Shown here: piece by piece, positions 56,062 to 64,000 of the stretch
How positions within the stretch are numbered: the stretch's first letter is position 1
Layout: each line of letters opens with the position of its first letter
The notes under the pieces: model-generated
Told to the model about the DNA's origin: nothing
What the model saw: the letters and a program-made list of their open reading frames with translations, nothing else
Databases searched by the model: none
Translations under genes and position numbers: made by a program
Origin: Bacillota bacterium
Lineage (GTDB): Bacteria; Bacillota; Clostridia; Acetivibrionales; DSM-1351
Length of the DNA: 64,000 bases
Assembly: GCA_023460955.1 (NCBI GenBank)
Contig: JAEWOH010000070.1
Span: 1-64,000 of the forward strand
Direction: 5' to 3'

Positions 56062-56245
56062 ATCTGTTGTCCGCTGAATATTTCTAGTAGATGTTATATA
56101 ATGATTATTGACGTTATTAGTGGATTGATTAGGTTGAGAATGCAATAAAGCACAAAACGACTTAATTACATGCATTAGCATAGGGTTTATGGAAAAAGTG
56201 CGTGGTATAACTAACGGCGCCAAAAGCAAAAACGAGGTGTGTAAA

Positions 56246-57079
56246 ATGAAATTAACCGTACTAGTGGATAACAACACTCTCATAGATAAGAATTATTTTG
56301 GTGAACCTGGATTATCTTATTTTATAGAAGAGGAAGAATATAAGATATTATTCGATGTGGGTTATTCAGATGTTTTTATTAGAAATGCCCATAAAATGGG
56401 GATACATCTTCAGAACATAAATTTTGTCATATTATCACATGGACATCTTGATCATACTTGGGGTATGTCTCACCTAATAGGTAATTTGAATTATTTCGGC
56501 CAAGAGAATAACAGAAAACCCATTACATTGATAGCTCATCCTCTTGCCTTGTGTTCTAAAATCGATGAGGGCGAACAGATAGGCTTTATCTATTCTGAAG
56601 AGGCTTTAAAAGCATGTTTTGATTTTCAGTTATCACGGAAACCTCTTTGGATCAGTAAAAAGCTGGTCTTCCTTGGCGAAATTGAACGGGTGAATGGGTT
56701 CGAAAACCGGCGTCCTCTGGGTATTACGGTTGAAAATGGAATCCCAAAAGAAGATTTTCTACTGGATGATTCTGCACTTGTTTACAAGGCGGATAAAGGT
56801 CTTGTGATAATTACCGGATGCTCACATTCCGGAATATGCAATATTATTGAATATGCCAAAAAAATATGCCAGGAGGAAAGAATACTGGATGTCATAGGAG
56901 GATTTCACCTTCTTAAACCATCGGAAACTCAGATGGAAGGAACTCTGGAATACATGAATAAAATACAGCCGGGGTTTGTTCATGCCTGTCATTGTACAGA
57001 CCTGGATTCAAAAATCGCTCTATCCAAAGTTGTAAATCTGAAAGAAGTAGGTGTGGGGACTGAGCTTGTATATGACTAA
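56246..57079 (+). CDS. metallo-beta-lactamase fold hydrolase
   Basis: The 277-residue protein has the metal motif ILSHGHLDHTWGM (HxHxDH at 65-70), a later LVIITGCSHSGICNIIEYAK, and IGGFHLL with HACHCTD at the end, typical of the dihydropterin-phosphate-synthase-like MBL group. ATG 56246 follows GAGGTGTG. Role unknown; these enzymes often act on phosphoribosyl or pterin compounds. Confidence 0.92.
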   Translation: MKLTVLVDNNTLIDKNYFGEPGLSYFIEEEEYKILFDVGYSDVFIRNAHKMGIHLQNINFVILSHGHLDHTWGMSHLIGNLNYFGQENNRKPITLIAHPLALCSKIDEGEQIGFIYSEEALKACFDFQLSRKPLWISKKLVFLGEIERVNGFENRRPLGITVENGIPKEDFLLDDSALVYKADKGLVIITGCSHSGICNIIEYAKKICQEERILDVIGGFHLLKPSETQMEGTLEYMNKIQPGFVHACHCTDLDSKIALSKVVNLKEVGVGTELVYD

Positions 57080-57228
57080 ATTTCCCGGCATAGGATCAGA
57101 AAAAGGGTCTCATCTGAGGCGGGCTTAAAAAGATAACGGTGTGCGCTAAGTTGAATCCCCGCAACGACACAGTGAATGATATGCTAAAGACATATAGAAA
57201 GAACCGAATACTTACTGGAGGTATTTTT

Positions 57229-58092
57229 ATGTTGGATTCAAAAATGTTTTATGAAAAGATAGAAAGAAATTTTATTACTTGGGCGCAAAAAGCTGAAGAC
57301 ATAAGAGCAGCATTTATCGTCGGATCTCGTGCTCGTGAGGATCATCCTGCAGACGAGTGGTCGGATATGGATATCATTTTCTTTACCTCAAAACAGAATT
57401 ATTATCTTTCAAATAACGAATGGCTTAACAATTTTGGGGACATCTGTACTTCATTTGTGTCACAGACAGATGGGGGAGATACTGAATGTCTTACACTTTT
57501 TGATGGTGGGTGGCAGGTTGACTTTGTTATTCACACATTAGATGATTTAAAACATATTGTAAAGAATAAAATTATACCGAATAATTTCTGGCGGGGAGTA
57601 AAAGTGCTTATTGATAAAGATCATATTGCAAATGATATTATGCCTAAATGTAGCAAGGCTCCTCAGGGAAATTCTTTATCCGAAGAAAAGTTCTTACAAT
57701 CGGTAAATATGTTTTGGTTTGTAGCTCTATATTTAGCTAAACAGATACTTAGAAATGAATTATGGGTGGTAAAAGTCCGGGATAGTAATCTGAAACAAAT
57801 CCTTCTTCAGGTGATTGAGTGGCATGAGAAGACAGTAAATGGAATTGAATATGATACATGGCATGCAGGCCGTTTCATATGTGAATGGGCAAGCAAAGAA
57901 ACTCAAATAGAGCTACAGAATTCATTTGGTCATTTTGACAGGGCTGACAGTTGGAGGGCTTTAATTGCTACAATCAATTTATTTAAACGCTTATCTCATG
58001 ATATATCACAAAAAATGAATTTTTCTTATCCTTATGAGCTGGAGAAAAGTGTTGATAACTGGATTAATCAAAAGAACGAATGCATGGAGTAA
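57229..58092 (+). CDS. aminoglycoside 6-adenylyltransferase-like protein
   Basis: The 287-residue protein has the nucleotidyltransferase motif FIVGSRAREDHPADEWSDMD (GSR 32-34, D46 and D48) and the long helical C-terminal domain of the streptomycin adenylyltransferase family (ANT(6)/AadK). It may transfer AMP to streptomycin, although environmental homologues often have unknown substrates. CTGGAGG precedes ATG 57229. A shared terminator follows. Confidence 0.88.
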   Translation: MLDSKMFYEKIERNFITWAQKAEDIRAAFIVGSRAREDHPADEWSDMDIIFFTSKQNYYLSNNEWLNNFGDICTSFVSQTDGGDTECLTLFDGGWQVDFVIHTLDDLKHIVKNKIIPNNFWRGVKVLIDKDHIANDIMPKCSKAPQGNSLSEEKFLQSVNMFWFVALYLAKQILRNELWVVKVRDSNLKQILLQVIEWHEKTVNGIEYDTWHAGRFICEWASKETQIELQNSFGHFDRADSWRALIATINLFKRLSHDISQKMNFSYPYELEKSVDNWINQKNECME

Positions 58093-58176
58093 GACGCAGT
58101 ATTAAATTGAAAAACATATCAACGTTATTGTCATACTAATTCAAATACAAATAAATATACCTTAAATGCTTAAATT

Positions 58177-58226
58177 AAAGGCTTCCGTACTTTCGGTAAC
58201 ATTCTCCGATTGATGGAAGCCTTAAA
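58177..58226. terminator. likely bidirectional terminator
   Basis: AAGGCTTCC (58178-58186) and GGAAGCCTT (58215-58223) form a 9-base stem with flanking A/T on both sides. It lies between the convergent ends of the adenylyltransferase gene and the EamA gene. Confidence 0.65.
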
Positions 58227-58279
58227 TTTTATCATTCAAAAGTTAACAAAAAGAACATAGAGATAGCTGAGTGCATTCC

Positions 58280-59191
58280 CTACTGAATATTGTCTATTTT
58301 TGATATCGATTTCAATTGATGACCGTTATCTTTAAACAGCAAGGCAATAACAAGCCCTGCCAGCACTAGAACCCCACCGATTATATGGTAAACCGTGAAC
58401 GTCTCATTCAGGACGATTATGGCAAATGCAGCGGTAAGTATCGGTTGAAGCAATGTAAGTATTGAAACTGTGGACGAATCAATATAACCGAGGGCATAAT
58501 TGATTGAAAAGTATCCCCCAACCTGTGTGATCAGGCCCAGGCATAATAAATAGGCCCAGGATGGCAGGGAGAAACCATATAACGCGCTTTCGGTAGCAAT
58601 GCAGCAAATAAATAATGTAATGGTACACCCTAAGAAAGTGAAAAAGACGACTTGAATTGTGCTGTTTTTCTGCCTTACTTCTTTCACCGACAAAACATAC
58701 AGAGCGAGAAATATACTTGCGATAATAGAAAACACAAAACCAGTGTCTACTTTCATATGTATGATATTATTGATCCCGATGATTATAGCAACCCCAAAAA
58801 TCGCAACAATATTGCCCGCCCAATGGAAGCGGTTCAACTTCTCCCTGAACAGTATCATTGCCCCTATTCCGACCCATACCGAGGAAAGGTTGACAATCAA
58901 TGTAGGAAATGTCGTATTTGATACGATTACAGCAGTATTCCAGAATACCAGTTCAAATGCGAAAAAAATGCCCCCCAGTAAAGAAAGGATGATTCCTTTC
59001 AAATTCATATTCTTACTTTTTACACGGATATAGAAGGGCAGTATGAACAGCGTGGCAAAAAATACCCTATAAAACGAAACGGATATGCCGTTGACCTGAG
59101 CTTTCTTTACAAAGAACGCTGATATGGATATGCATCCGATTCCAAAGAACAGCAATATCCATGGTAGCTTTTTTAGTTTTCTTTCATTCAT
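58280..59191 (-). CDS. EamA/DMT family transporter
   Basis: The 303-residue protein has about ten membrane helices and two EamA domains (LPWILLFFGIGCISISAFFV, then VFSIIASIFLALYVLSVKEV and a late NETFTVYHIIGGVLVLAGLV). It exports an unknown small compound. GGAAAGAGATAGG precedes the ATG at 59191. It is not obviously paired with a regulator. Confidence 0.93.
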   Translation of the reverse strand: MNERKLKKLPWILLFFGIGCISISAFFVKKAQVNGISVSFYRVFFATLFILPFYIRVKSKNMNLKGIILSLLGGIFFAFELVFWNTAVIVSNTTFPTLIVNLSSVWVGIGAMILFREKLNRFHWAGNIVAIFGVAIIIGINNIIHMKVDTGFVFSIIASIFLALYVLSVKEVRQKNSTIQVVFFTFLGCTITLFICCIATESALYGFSLPSWAYLLCLGLITQVGGYFSINYALGYIDSSTVSILTLLQPILTAAFAIIVLNETFTVYHIIGGVLVLAGLVIALLFKDNGHQLKSISKIDNIQ

Positions 59192-59438
59192 ACTTTCGCC
59201 TATCTCTTTCCTACAAATTACTAATTTTGGAGATTTGTTTTAGTATAATTCATTTTTGTTGTCTTGGTCAATACAGTTGCTATATTCAGTTCATCGGTAT
59301 AGAAAGTAAAAATCTGTTTACTGACTTCCCCCAAGGGGTTATCAGCTTTAAGCAATCATTTTGGGAAAAAAGGATAATTTGATTTTCATTGTTGTATTTC
59401 TGTAACTATAATATAAATGAATGATAGGAAGAATAAAT

Positions 59439-59576
59439 GTGACAAAAACTAAAAGACCAAATACTCCTAATGGACTGCATATTACTGTTTTAGCCGGGAC
59501 TACAGTTAATGGAAAGCCAAACTACTCTACAATCGGTGCATATGGTGTAGTAAGCAAAAAAACTGTGTCAATATGA
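59439..59576 (+). pseudogene. flavin reductase-like gene fragment
   Basis: A 45-codon frame from GTG 59439 reads RPNTPNGLHITVLAGTTVNG and KPNYSTIGAYGVVSKKTVSI, resembling the start of flavin-reductase-type FMN-binding proteins. It then stops. The rest of the domain is absent. Confidence 0.5.
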
Positions 59577-60066
59577 ATGTTTTTAACAAAAATGAAGAAT
59601 GATTTATCTGATAAATTCAAGCAGGAAAAAGGTATGCTATTTTGGTACACCACGGTTAGATATGGCATTTTACATATGAAGGATTTTACCTCCTGATAAA
59701 CATCAGAATGTCTGGGAGATACAAAAGTCCTTAAATTTTCCTGAGTATGTCTATGGTGTAGATAGAGAGCATATTAAGAACACAATGCCAGAAATCATTA
59801 AAATGATGACCAATTCCTTAAAATCAATAATATCTTAATTAAAACCCTATAAGGTCTTTTCCCGTACTTATATTTCAAATTTACATGACGATCAAATATC
59901 ATCTGTGGACTATTCCAATTCGATTATCCAATTTTTCTTCTTAGAATTTTACTGTTCAAACGAAAAACAAAAACAGTCCGCCCCGAATAGTGCTCTTTGG
60001 TTTCTTATGAAGCTTAAGGGTGCTAGTAACAGAATTATTAATGTTAGAGATGGAGTCATTGAATAA
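59577..60066 (+). other. decayed interval with two unnamed coding-like tails
   Basis: One frame ends KSLNFPEYVYGVDREHIKNT to NSLKSIIS (stop near 59838). Another ends QISSVDYSNSIIQFFFLEFY to IINVRDGVIE (stop near 60064). Neither has a start or a family I recognise. 59192-59438 has no gene. Confidence 0.4.
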
Positions 60067-60098
60067 TTCAATATAAGGAGGGTATCAATATACAGGAA

Positions 60099-60815
60099 TT
60101 GTTTGCACGGCACAGGAGAAAAAGAGGGTCAATGCTGTTTACCATACCTACTTTTCATAATCCCACAGGAAATGTAATGTCACCGGAAAGACGTAAAATT
60201 CTCATAGACAAATGCGGGCTGGAAAGATTACCTGTTATAGAGGATGACGTTTATCGGGAGGTATGGCTTGATGAAAAACCTCCAATACCTCTAAAAGCAT
60301 ACGATAAAAACGGCCTTGTTCTTTATATAGGCGGTATGTCCAAGAATATGAGCCCGGGGCTCAGGATAGGGTGGGTTGTTGGGCCCGAACAGGTTATTGA
60401 AAGATTGGCAGATATAAAAATGCAGACTGATTACGGATCTAGTTCACTCTCACAATATGTGGCTGCAGAAATGCTTTCCAGTGGGCTATACACTGAACAT
60501 AATAAGATGATGAGAAAAAACGTCAGGATAAGAAGGGATGCTGCACTTGCTGCGCTTAATAAATATTTCAAAGGCATCGCTTCGTGGAATACGCCAGCAG
60601 GTGGATATTTCATCTGGCTCAGACTGAATGAGTCAATATCAATGTACCAGCTGTTTGTAAAAGCCTTAAAAAATAAAATACTGATTCACCCTGGAGATTT
60701 GTACGAGTATCATTCTAACCAGTATATCAGGATTTCGTACTCGAATGCTTCATTAGATGATATTGATTTTGGTATTCAGGTCCTTTCACAGTTGGTTATG
60801 GAACAGTTCAAGTAA
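60099..60815 (+). pseudogene. MocR-type regulator, N-terminal half missing
   Basis: The 238-residue frame begins inside a fold type I PLP domain (FTIPTFHNPTGNVMSPERRK, IEDDVYREVWLDEKPPIPLK, then the lysine in GGMSKNMSPGLRIGWVVG). The GntR winged helix and the first part of the PLP domain are absent upstream. It is therefore a truncated gene, though a stable protein cannot be excluded. GGAGGG lies upstream by chance or as a remnant. Confidence 0.78.
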
Positions 60816-60982
60816 AGTTGCTGAGAAATTTTATACTAATTGTAATATTATTTGACTTTTGGATATTGGTGGAAATATAATGTAACAAGATGTCAAATCA
60901 GTATAGTATAGGTTAATATGGTTTAGTAATTACAATTTAGAACCATGGCTGACATCAATATATACAATGGGAGAAAAGTAAT

Positions 60983-61870
60983 ATGGCAAATCAGGAGATG
61001 TTAAAAGGGTTATTAAAACCTATAATTGATTTAATGGATGAATGCCCAACGGGGGTAAGAATACCTTCAGATTGGAAGGCTCCAGAGGGATATCAATTGG
61101 AAGTGATCAATGTTGATGGGATACCGGTTGAGCATCTTATACCAGTTGAGAATAATGGAAAGATCATTTTGCAATTTCATGGTGGTGGATTTCTGTTCTC
61201 TTATTTAGATTGTTACAGAGAAACTGCTTGCATGTACTCAAAAGTCGCTAATGGTGCGCAAGTATATAGTGTCGATTACAGAGTTGCTCCACAATACAAA
61301 TATCCATGTGCACATGAAGACTGTTTGAGCGTATATAAATGGTTGCTGGATAAGGGAATAAACTGTAAGGATATAATTATTATTGGGGATTCTGCAGGTG
61401 GTAATCTTGCTCTTTCGGTTACTTTACAGATTAAGGAGCAGAAGTTACCCCTTCCGAAAGCAGTTATAGCCATGTCGCCATGGGCAAACCTAAAGGGTGG
61501 TTACAAATCACGAACAGAAAATTATGAGAAAGATATTATTCTTGGGAAACATGGTATTAAAATGGGAAAAGCAACTTTAGATCCAACTTTTTATACAGAT
61601 GAAAGTAATCTAAGTAATCCTTATGTTTCGCCGGTATTTGGTGACTATAAGGGCTTTCCTGATTTGCTGATTCAAGCTGGTTCCTATGAATTTTTACTAG
61701 ATGATGCAAAGGCTGTGGCAACAGAGGCAGCAAACAAGGGTGTAAACGTTACATTTTCAGTTTATGAAGAGATGTCACATGTCTTTCAACTGTTCTTACC
61801 GGGCTTGGAAGAGACAAATAAGGCATGGGAAGAGATTCGAAATTTTCTATTAGCAGAATTTGAATTGTAA
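60983..61870 (+). CDS. alpha/beta hydrolase, hormone-sensitive lipase-like
   Basis: The 295-residue protein has the oxyanion-hole LQFHGGGFLFS, nucleophile elbow IIGDSAGGNLALS, and a late acid/His pair (FLLDDA and MSHVFQL). It is a cytoplasmic carboxylesterase. GGGAGAAAAG precedes ATG 60983. It is followed by a terminator at 61941. Confidence 0.94.
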   Translation: MANQEMLKGLLKPIIDLMDECPTGVRIPSDWKAPEGYQLEVINVDGIPVEHLIPVENNGKIILQFHGGGFLFSYLDCYRETACMYSKVANGAQVYSVDYRVAPQYKYPCAHEDCLSVYKWLLDKGINCKDIIIIGDSAGGNLALSVTLQIKEQKLPLPKAVIAMSPWANLKGGYKSRTENYEKDIILGKHGIKMGKATLDPTFYTDESNLSNPYVSPVFGDYKGFPDLLIQAGSYEFLLDDAKAVATEAANKGVNVTFSVYEEMSHVFQLFLPGLEETNKAWEEIRNFLLAEFEL

Positions 61871-61940
61871 ATGTAAGAAGAAATACGCCTTATACCAGGG
61901 ATAAAAAATATAGCTGATGAGTATTTAATCAGTTTCTCTT

Positions 61941-61999
61941 AGACGCGTTCAACCTTACTCAAAAAGTAGGGACATGGACGCGTCTATTTATGTTTTTTT
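61941..61999 (+). terminator. Rho-independent terminator after the hydrolase
   Basis: AGACGCGTTC (61941-61950) and GGACGCGTCT (61976-61985) form a stem of at least 8 pairs, and seven T follow at 61993-61999. Confidence 0.85.
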
Positions 62000-62258
62000 G
62001 AAGATGTTGAAGGTGAATTGTAAGTGATAAATAATGAGGTAATAAAATAAAACAACCATCAATTATCATCGAAGTTTAATAATTCACTTTATTTTATAGA
62101 TGTAGGATTATGGTAAAGTAGGCATATATTATAGAAAATTTTGACATTATAAGTAATGTAATATTTGGTAAAATATTGACATATTTACAACAAATATTGC
62201 TGATTATTGGATAAAATGTTATTGTATGTAATGTATTTCACATATGGAAGGATGATTA
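62000..62258. other. AT-rich upstream region of the chemoreceptor
   Basis: No gene is seen. TTGACA occurs at 62141 and 62176, but no well-spaced TATAAT follows, so no promoter is called. GGAAGGATG lies just before the chemoreceptor ATG. Confidence 0.4.
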
Positions 62259-63788
62259 ATGGATATGGTAACTGCAATCGATATTTACATGCAAAAGGTG
62301 TATAAGGGAGTAATATTTTTATTGACTTCCTCATGTCTTTGTTCCAGCGTGGTGTTTCTTATACTAAAAACAATGAACTTTTTTAATGAAGTGCCTTTGT
62401 GGACATTCTTCTTTTTAATTGGAATAACCCTTGTATATTTTATAGTTGGCTTATTTTTTATTCGGAATTGTATGATGGACGGTAAACTTGATCCGAAATG
62501 GTTAAAAGCAGGTAAAATATTTTTTATCGTAATGTTAATATTACATATAAATATTATTGGATACTCTTTACCAATACGGACTTGGTGGGGAATTTGCATA
62601 TATGCTCTAATTTTATCAGGATTATTTCTTGATTGGAAATTAACAACGATTGCCTCTACTTTAGTATGTATATCCTTAGCTTTGATATGGATTATAGCCG
62701 GTGATAAGTCGTTGCCAGTTAAAGATGATTTATTTGTTACCGATTTGGTAGTCTTAGTTGCCTCTTTGTTCTTCTGTTCTCTGGGTACTATATTGACAGC
62801 ATTTTTTGCAGGCAGTTATCTGGCAAATGCTAGGAAAGATGAGATTGAAAAAAATAATAAACGTGTTCAAGGTGTATTGAATAAAGTTAATAAACTTTCA
62901 GAAGATTTAAGCGATGCAAGTAAAGCACTACTTGATACTACACAAAATGAAAGTGCTGCTACACAAGAACTCTATGCTATTAGCCAGAGTCTTTTGGAAA
63001 ATAGCAGTAATATATTATTAAAGTCATCAGAAAGTACTCAAAATTTAATAGAATTAGTGAACAGTAACAAAACTATAGCACAAAAAATGCAAGAAATAGA
63101 CGGTATATCCTTAGGATTAGTAAATAAATCTTCTTCCAGTGAGAAGGCAATGAATAATTTAGTAAGTATTAGCGAAAAATCTGCTGAGTCTACTAAAAAT
63201 ACTATGGAGGTTACTGATAAGTTATTAACTGAGACCGAGAATATTGGAAATACATTAGATATCATAAAGCAGATTGCTGAAACAATAGATATGCTTTCAC
63301 TGAATGCTTCAATCGAGGCTGCCAGAGCAGGTGATGCGGGAAGGGGATTTGCAGTTGTTGCTCAAGAAATTGGAAAACTAGCAAGTAGTACAAAAAATTC
63401 ATTACACAATGTCAATGATATAGTTTCTAGAGTTCAGATCGGAACAAAAGAAGTATCAACATTTATGAAAGAGAATGCAGGCCAATTAATGGAGCAGAAT
63501 AAGGTGTTGATAGACACCATCGAGGATATTCGAGGGATGATAAAGCTTTTACAAGAATCAGCAAAAGCAATTGAGCTTGTATATGAGTTGCAGAAAAATC
63601 AGAGTAAAGTAGTTGAAACGACCGTAAAAATTAATGAAAGTATTTCCAAAAAAATTAAAGATGAAAATGAGAATTTTTCAAATATTACAGAAATGGTACA
63701 GAACAATACGGCAGAAGTTAGTGTATTGATGAATCAGGTAGATAGGCTAAACGAAATGATTTACGAGTTGGAAGAATTGTTAAAGTAA
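62259..63788 (+). CDS. methyl-accepting chemotaxis protein with polytopic membrane domain
   Basis: The 509-residue protein has about six membrane helices in its first 190 residues and no extracellular Cache or PAS sensor, then a coiled coil and the conserved signalling tip ([20 protein letters not shown], then [13 protein letters not shown], about residues 344-375). It should form the CheA/CheW-bound receptor. The membrane domain may sense a lipophilic signal or membrane state. ATG 62259 follows GGAAGGATG. Confidence 0.92.
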   Translation: MDMVTAIDIYMQKVYKGVIFLLTSSCLCSSVVFLILKTMNFFNEVPLWTFFFLIGITLVYFIVGLFFIRNCMMDGKLDPKWLKAGKIFFIVMLILHINIIGYSLPIRTWWGICIYALILSGLFLDWKLTTIASTLVCISLALIWIIAGDKSLPVKDDLFVTDLVVLVASLFFCSLGTILTAFFAGSYLANARKDEIEKNNKRVQGVLNKVNKLSEDLSDASKALLDTTQNESAATQELYAISQSLLENSSNILLKSSESTQNLIELVNSNKTIAQKMQEIDGISLGLVNKSSSSEKAMNNLVSISEKSAESTKNTMEVTDKLLTETENIGNTLDIIKQIAETIDMLSLNASIEAARAGDAGRGFAVVAQEIGKLASSTKNSLHNVNDIVSRVQIGTKEVSTFMKENAGQLMEQNKVLIDTIEDIRGMIKLLQESAKAIELVYELQKNQSKVVETTVKINESISKKIKDENENFSNITEMVQNNTAEVSVLMNQVDRLNEMIYELEELLK

Positions 63789-63916
63789 TACTATAAAGTA
63801 TTTATCATTATATGCCATATAAAAACTCTCTTGTCTAAGGCCAAAGACATGCCCAATTCTACATGGGTTCCCCGCCCTTTTGGCGTCAAGACAATAAAAC
63901 ACATCAGCATCCTATA

Positions 63917-63972
63917 TTGACAAATTAATGCAAAGATATATATAATGACCATAGTTAGTGACTGTGGTCATT
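63917..63972 (+). promoter_or_regulatory. promoter with overlapping operator for a gene beyond the right edge
   Basis: TTGACA (63917-63922) and TATAAT (63941-63946) are both consensus, with an 18-base spacer. AATGACCATAGT (63944-63955) and ACTGTGGTCATT (63961-63972) form a 12-base inverted repeat with one mismatch, starting inside the -10 box. A TetR- or PadR-type repressor would block this promoter. Confidence 0.72.
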
Positions 63973-64000
63973 AATTTGTCGTTTTATAGATTGTTATCGT

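Noticed and set aside
62141..62204. Promoter of the chemoreceptor gene
   Set aside because: TTGACA is present twice, but no -10 box at 16-18 bases is convincing.
1..64000. tRNA or rRNA genes
   Set aside because: No cloverleaf-like segment with a T-loop consensus or conserved rRNA stretch was seen on either strand by eye.

Overview
The window looks like a chromosomal segment of a low-to-middle GC Bacillota, most likely class Clostridia. This rests on AAGGAGG-type ribosome binding sites with ATG, TTG and GTG starts, on a Clostridia-type prophage gene set, and on the AT-rich right half. I cannot name the species.

Region 1 (1-16.7 kb, all minus strand, visibly GC-richer) is the early/replication and packaging-entry part of a tailed-phage prophage. 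In transcription order it holds a sigma-like factor, small proteins, a DUF2800 nuclease-like protein, a DUF2815 ssDNA-binding-type protein, family A DNA polymerase, antirepressor, DUF4406 protein, VapE-type primase/helicase, VRR-NUC nuclease, SNF2 helicase, a DUF1492 late-regulator-like protein, HNH nuclease, terS, an adenine/cytosine methylase, a 'virulence-related' phage protein, a DUF4314 protein, terL, and the start of a portal gene that runs off the left edge. No integrase or classic lysogeny module is visible. A 41-43 bp hairpin element occurs three times at gene boundaries here.

Region 2 (17-41 kb) is a defence island. A large ImmA/IrrE-like protein (minus) diverges from a small XRE regulator, followed on the plus strand by three different DNA methyltransferases, the third carrying a nuclease-like N-terminus. 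Next come a DUF262/HNH (GmrSD-like) gene and a complete, translationally coupled Wadjet operon (jetABCD). A Schlafen/AlbA_2 ATP-binding gene follows with a frameshift, then a TOTE-type archaeo-eukaryotic primase-helicase-PLD gene broken by one in-frame stop, and a truncated metallophosphoesterase.

Region 3 (41-64 kb, AT-rich) is an accessory patchwork of small resistance- and stress-type genes: GNAT acetyltransferases, a MocR regulator, DUF5131, VOC proteins, AraC, MerR and XRE regulators, two EamA transporters, a UvrA-like ABC protein, an MBL hydrolase, an aminoglycoside 6-adenylyltransferase-like enzyme, an alpha/beta hydrolase and a chemoreceptor. Between them lie many decayed pieces: an IS200 left end and remnants of PadR, flavodoxin, VOC, substrate-binding protein, flavin reductase and MocR genes. 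These point to repeated insertion and loss.

The best candidates for something undescribed are the three-methyltransferase cassette with its XRE and ImmA-like partners, and the repeated hairpin element of the prophage.
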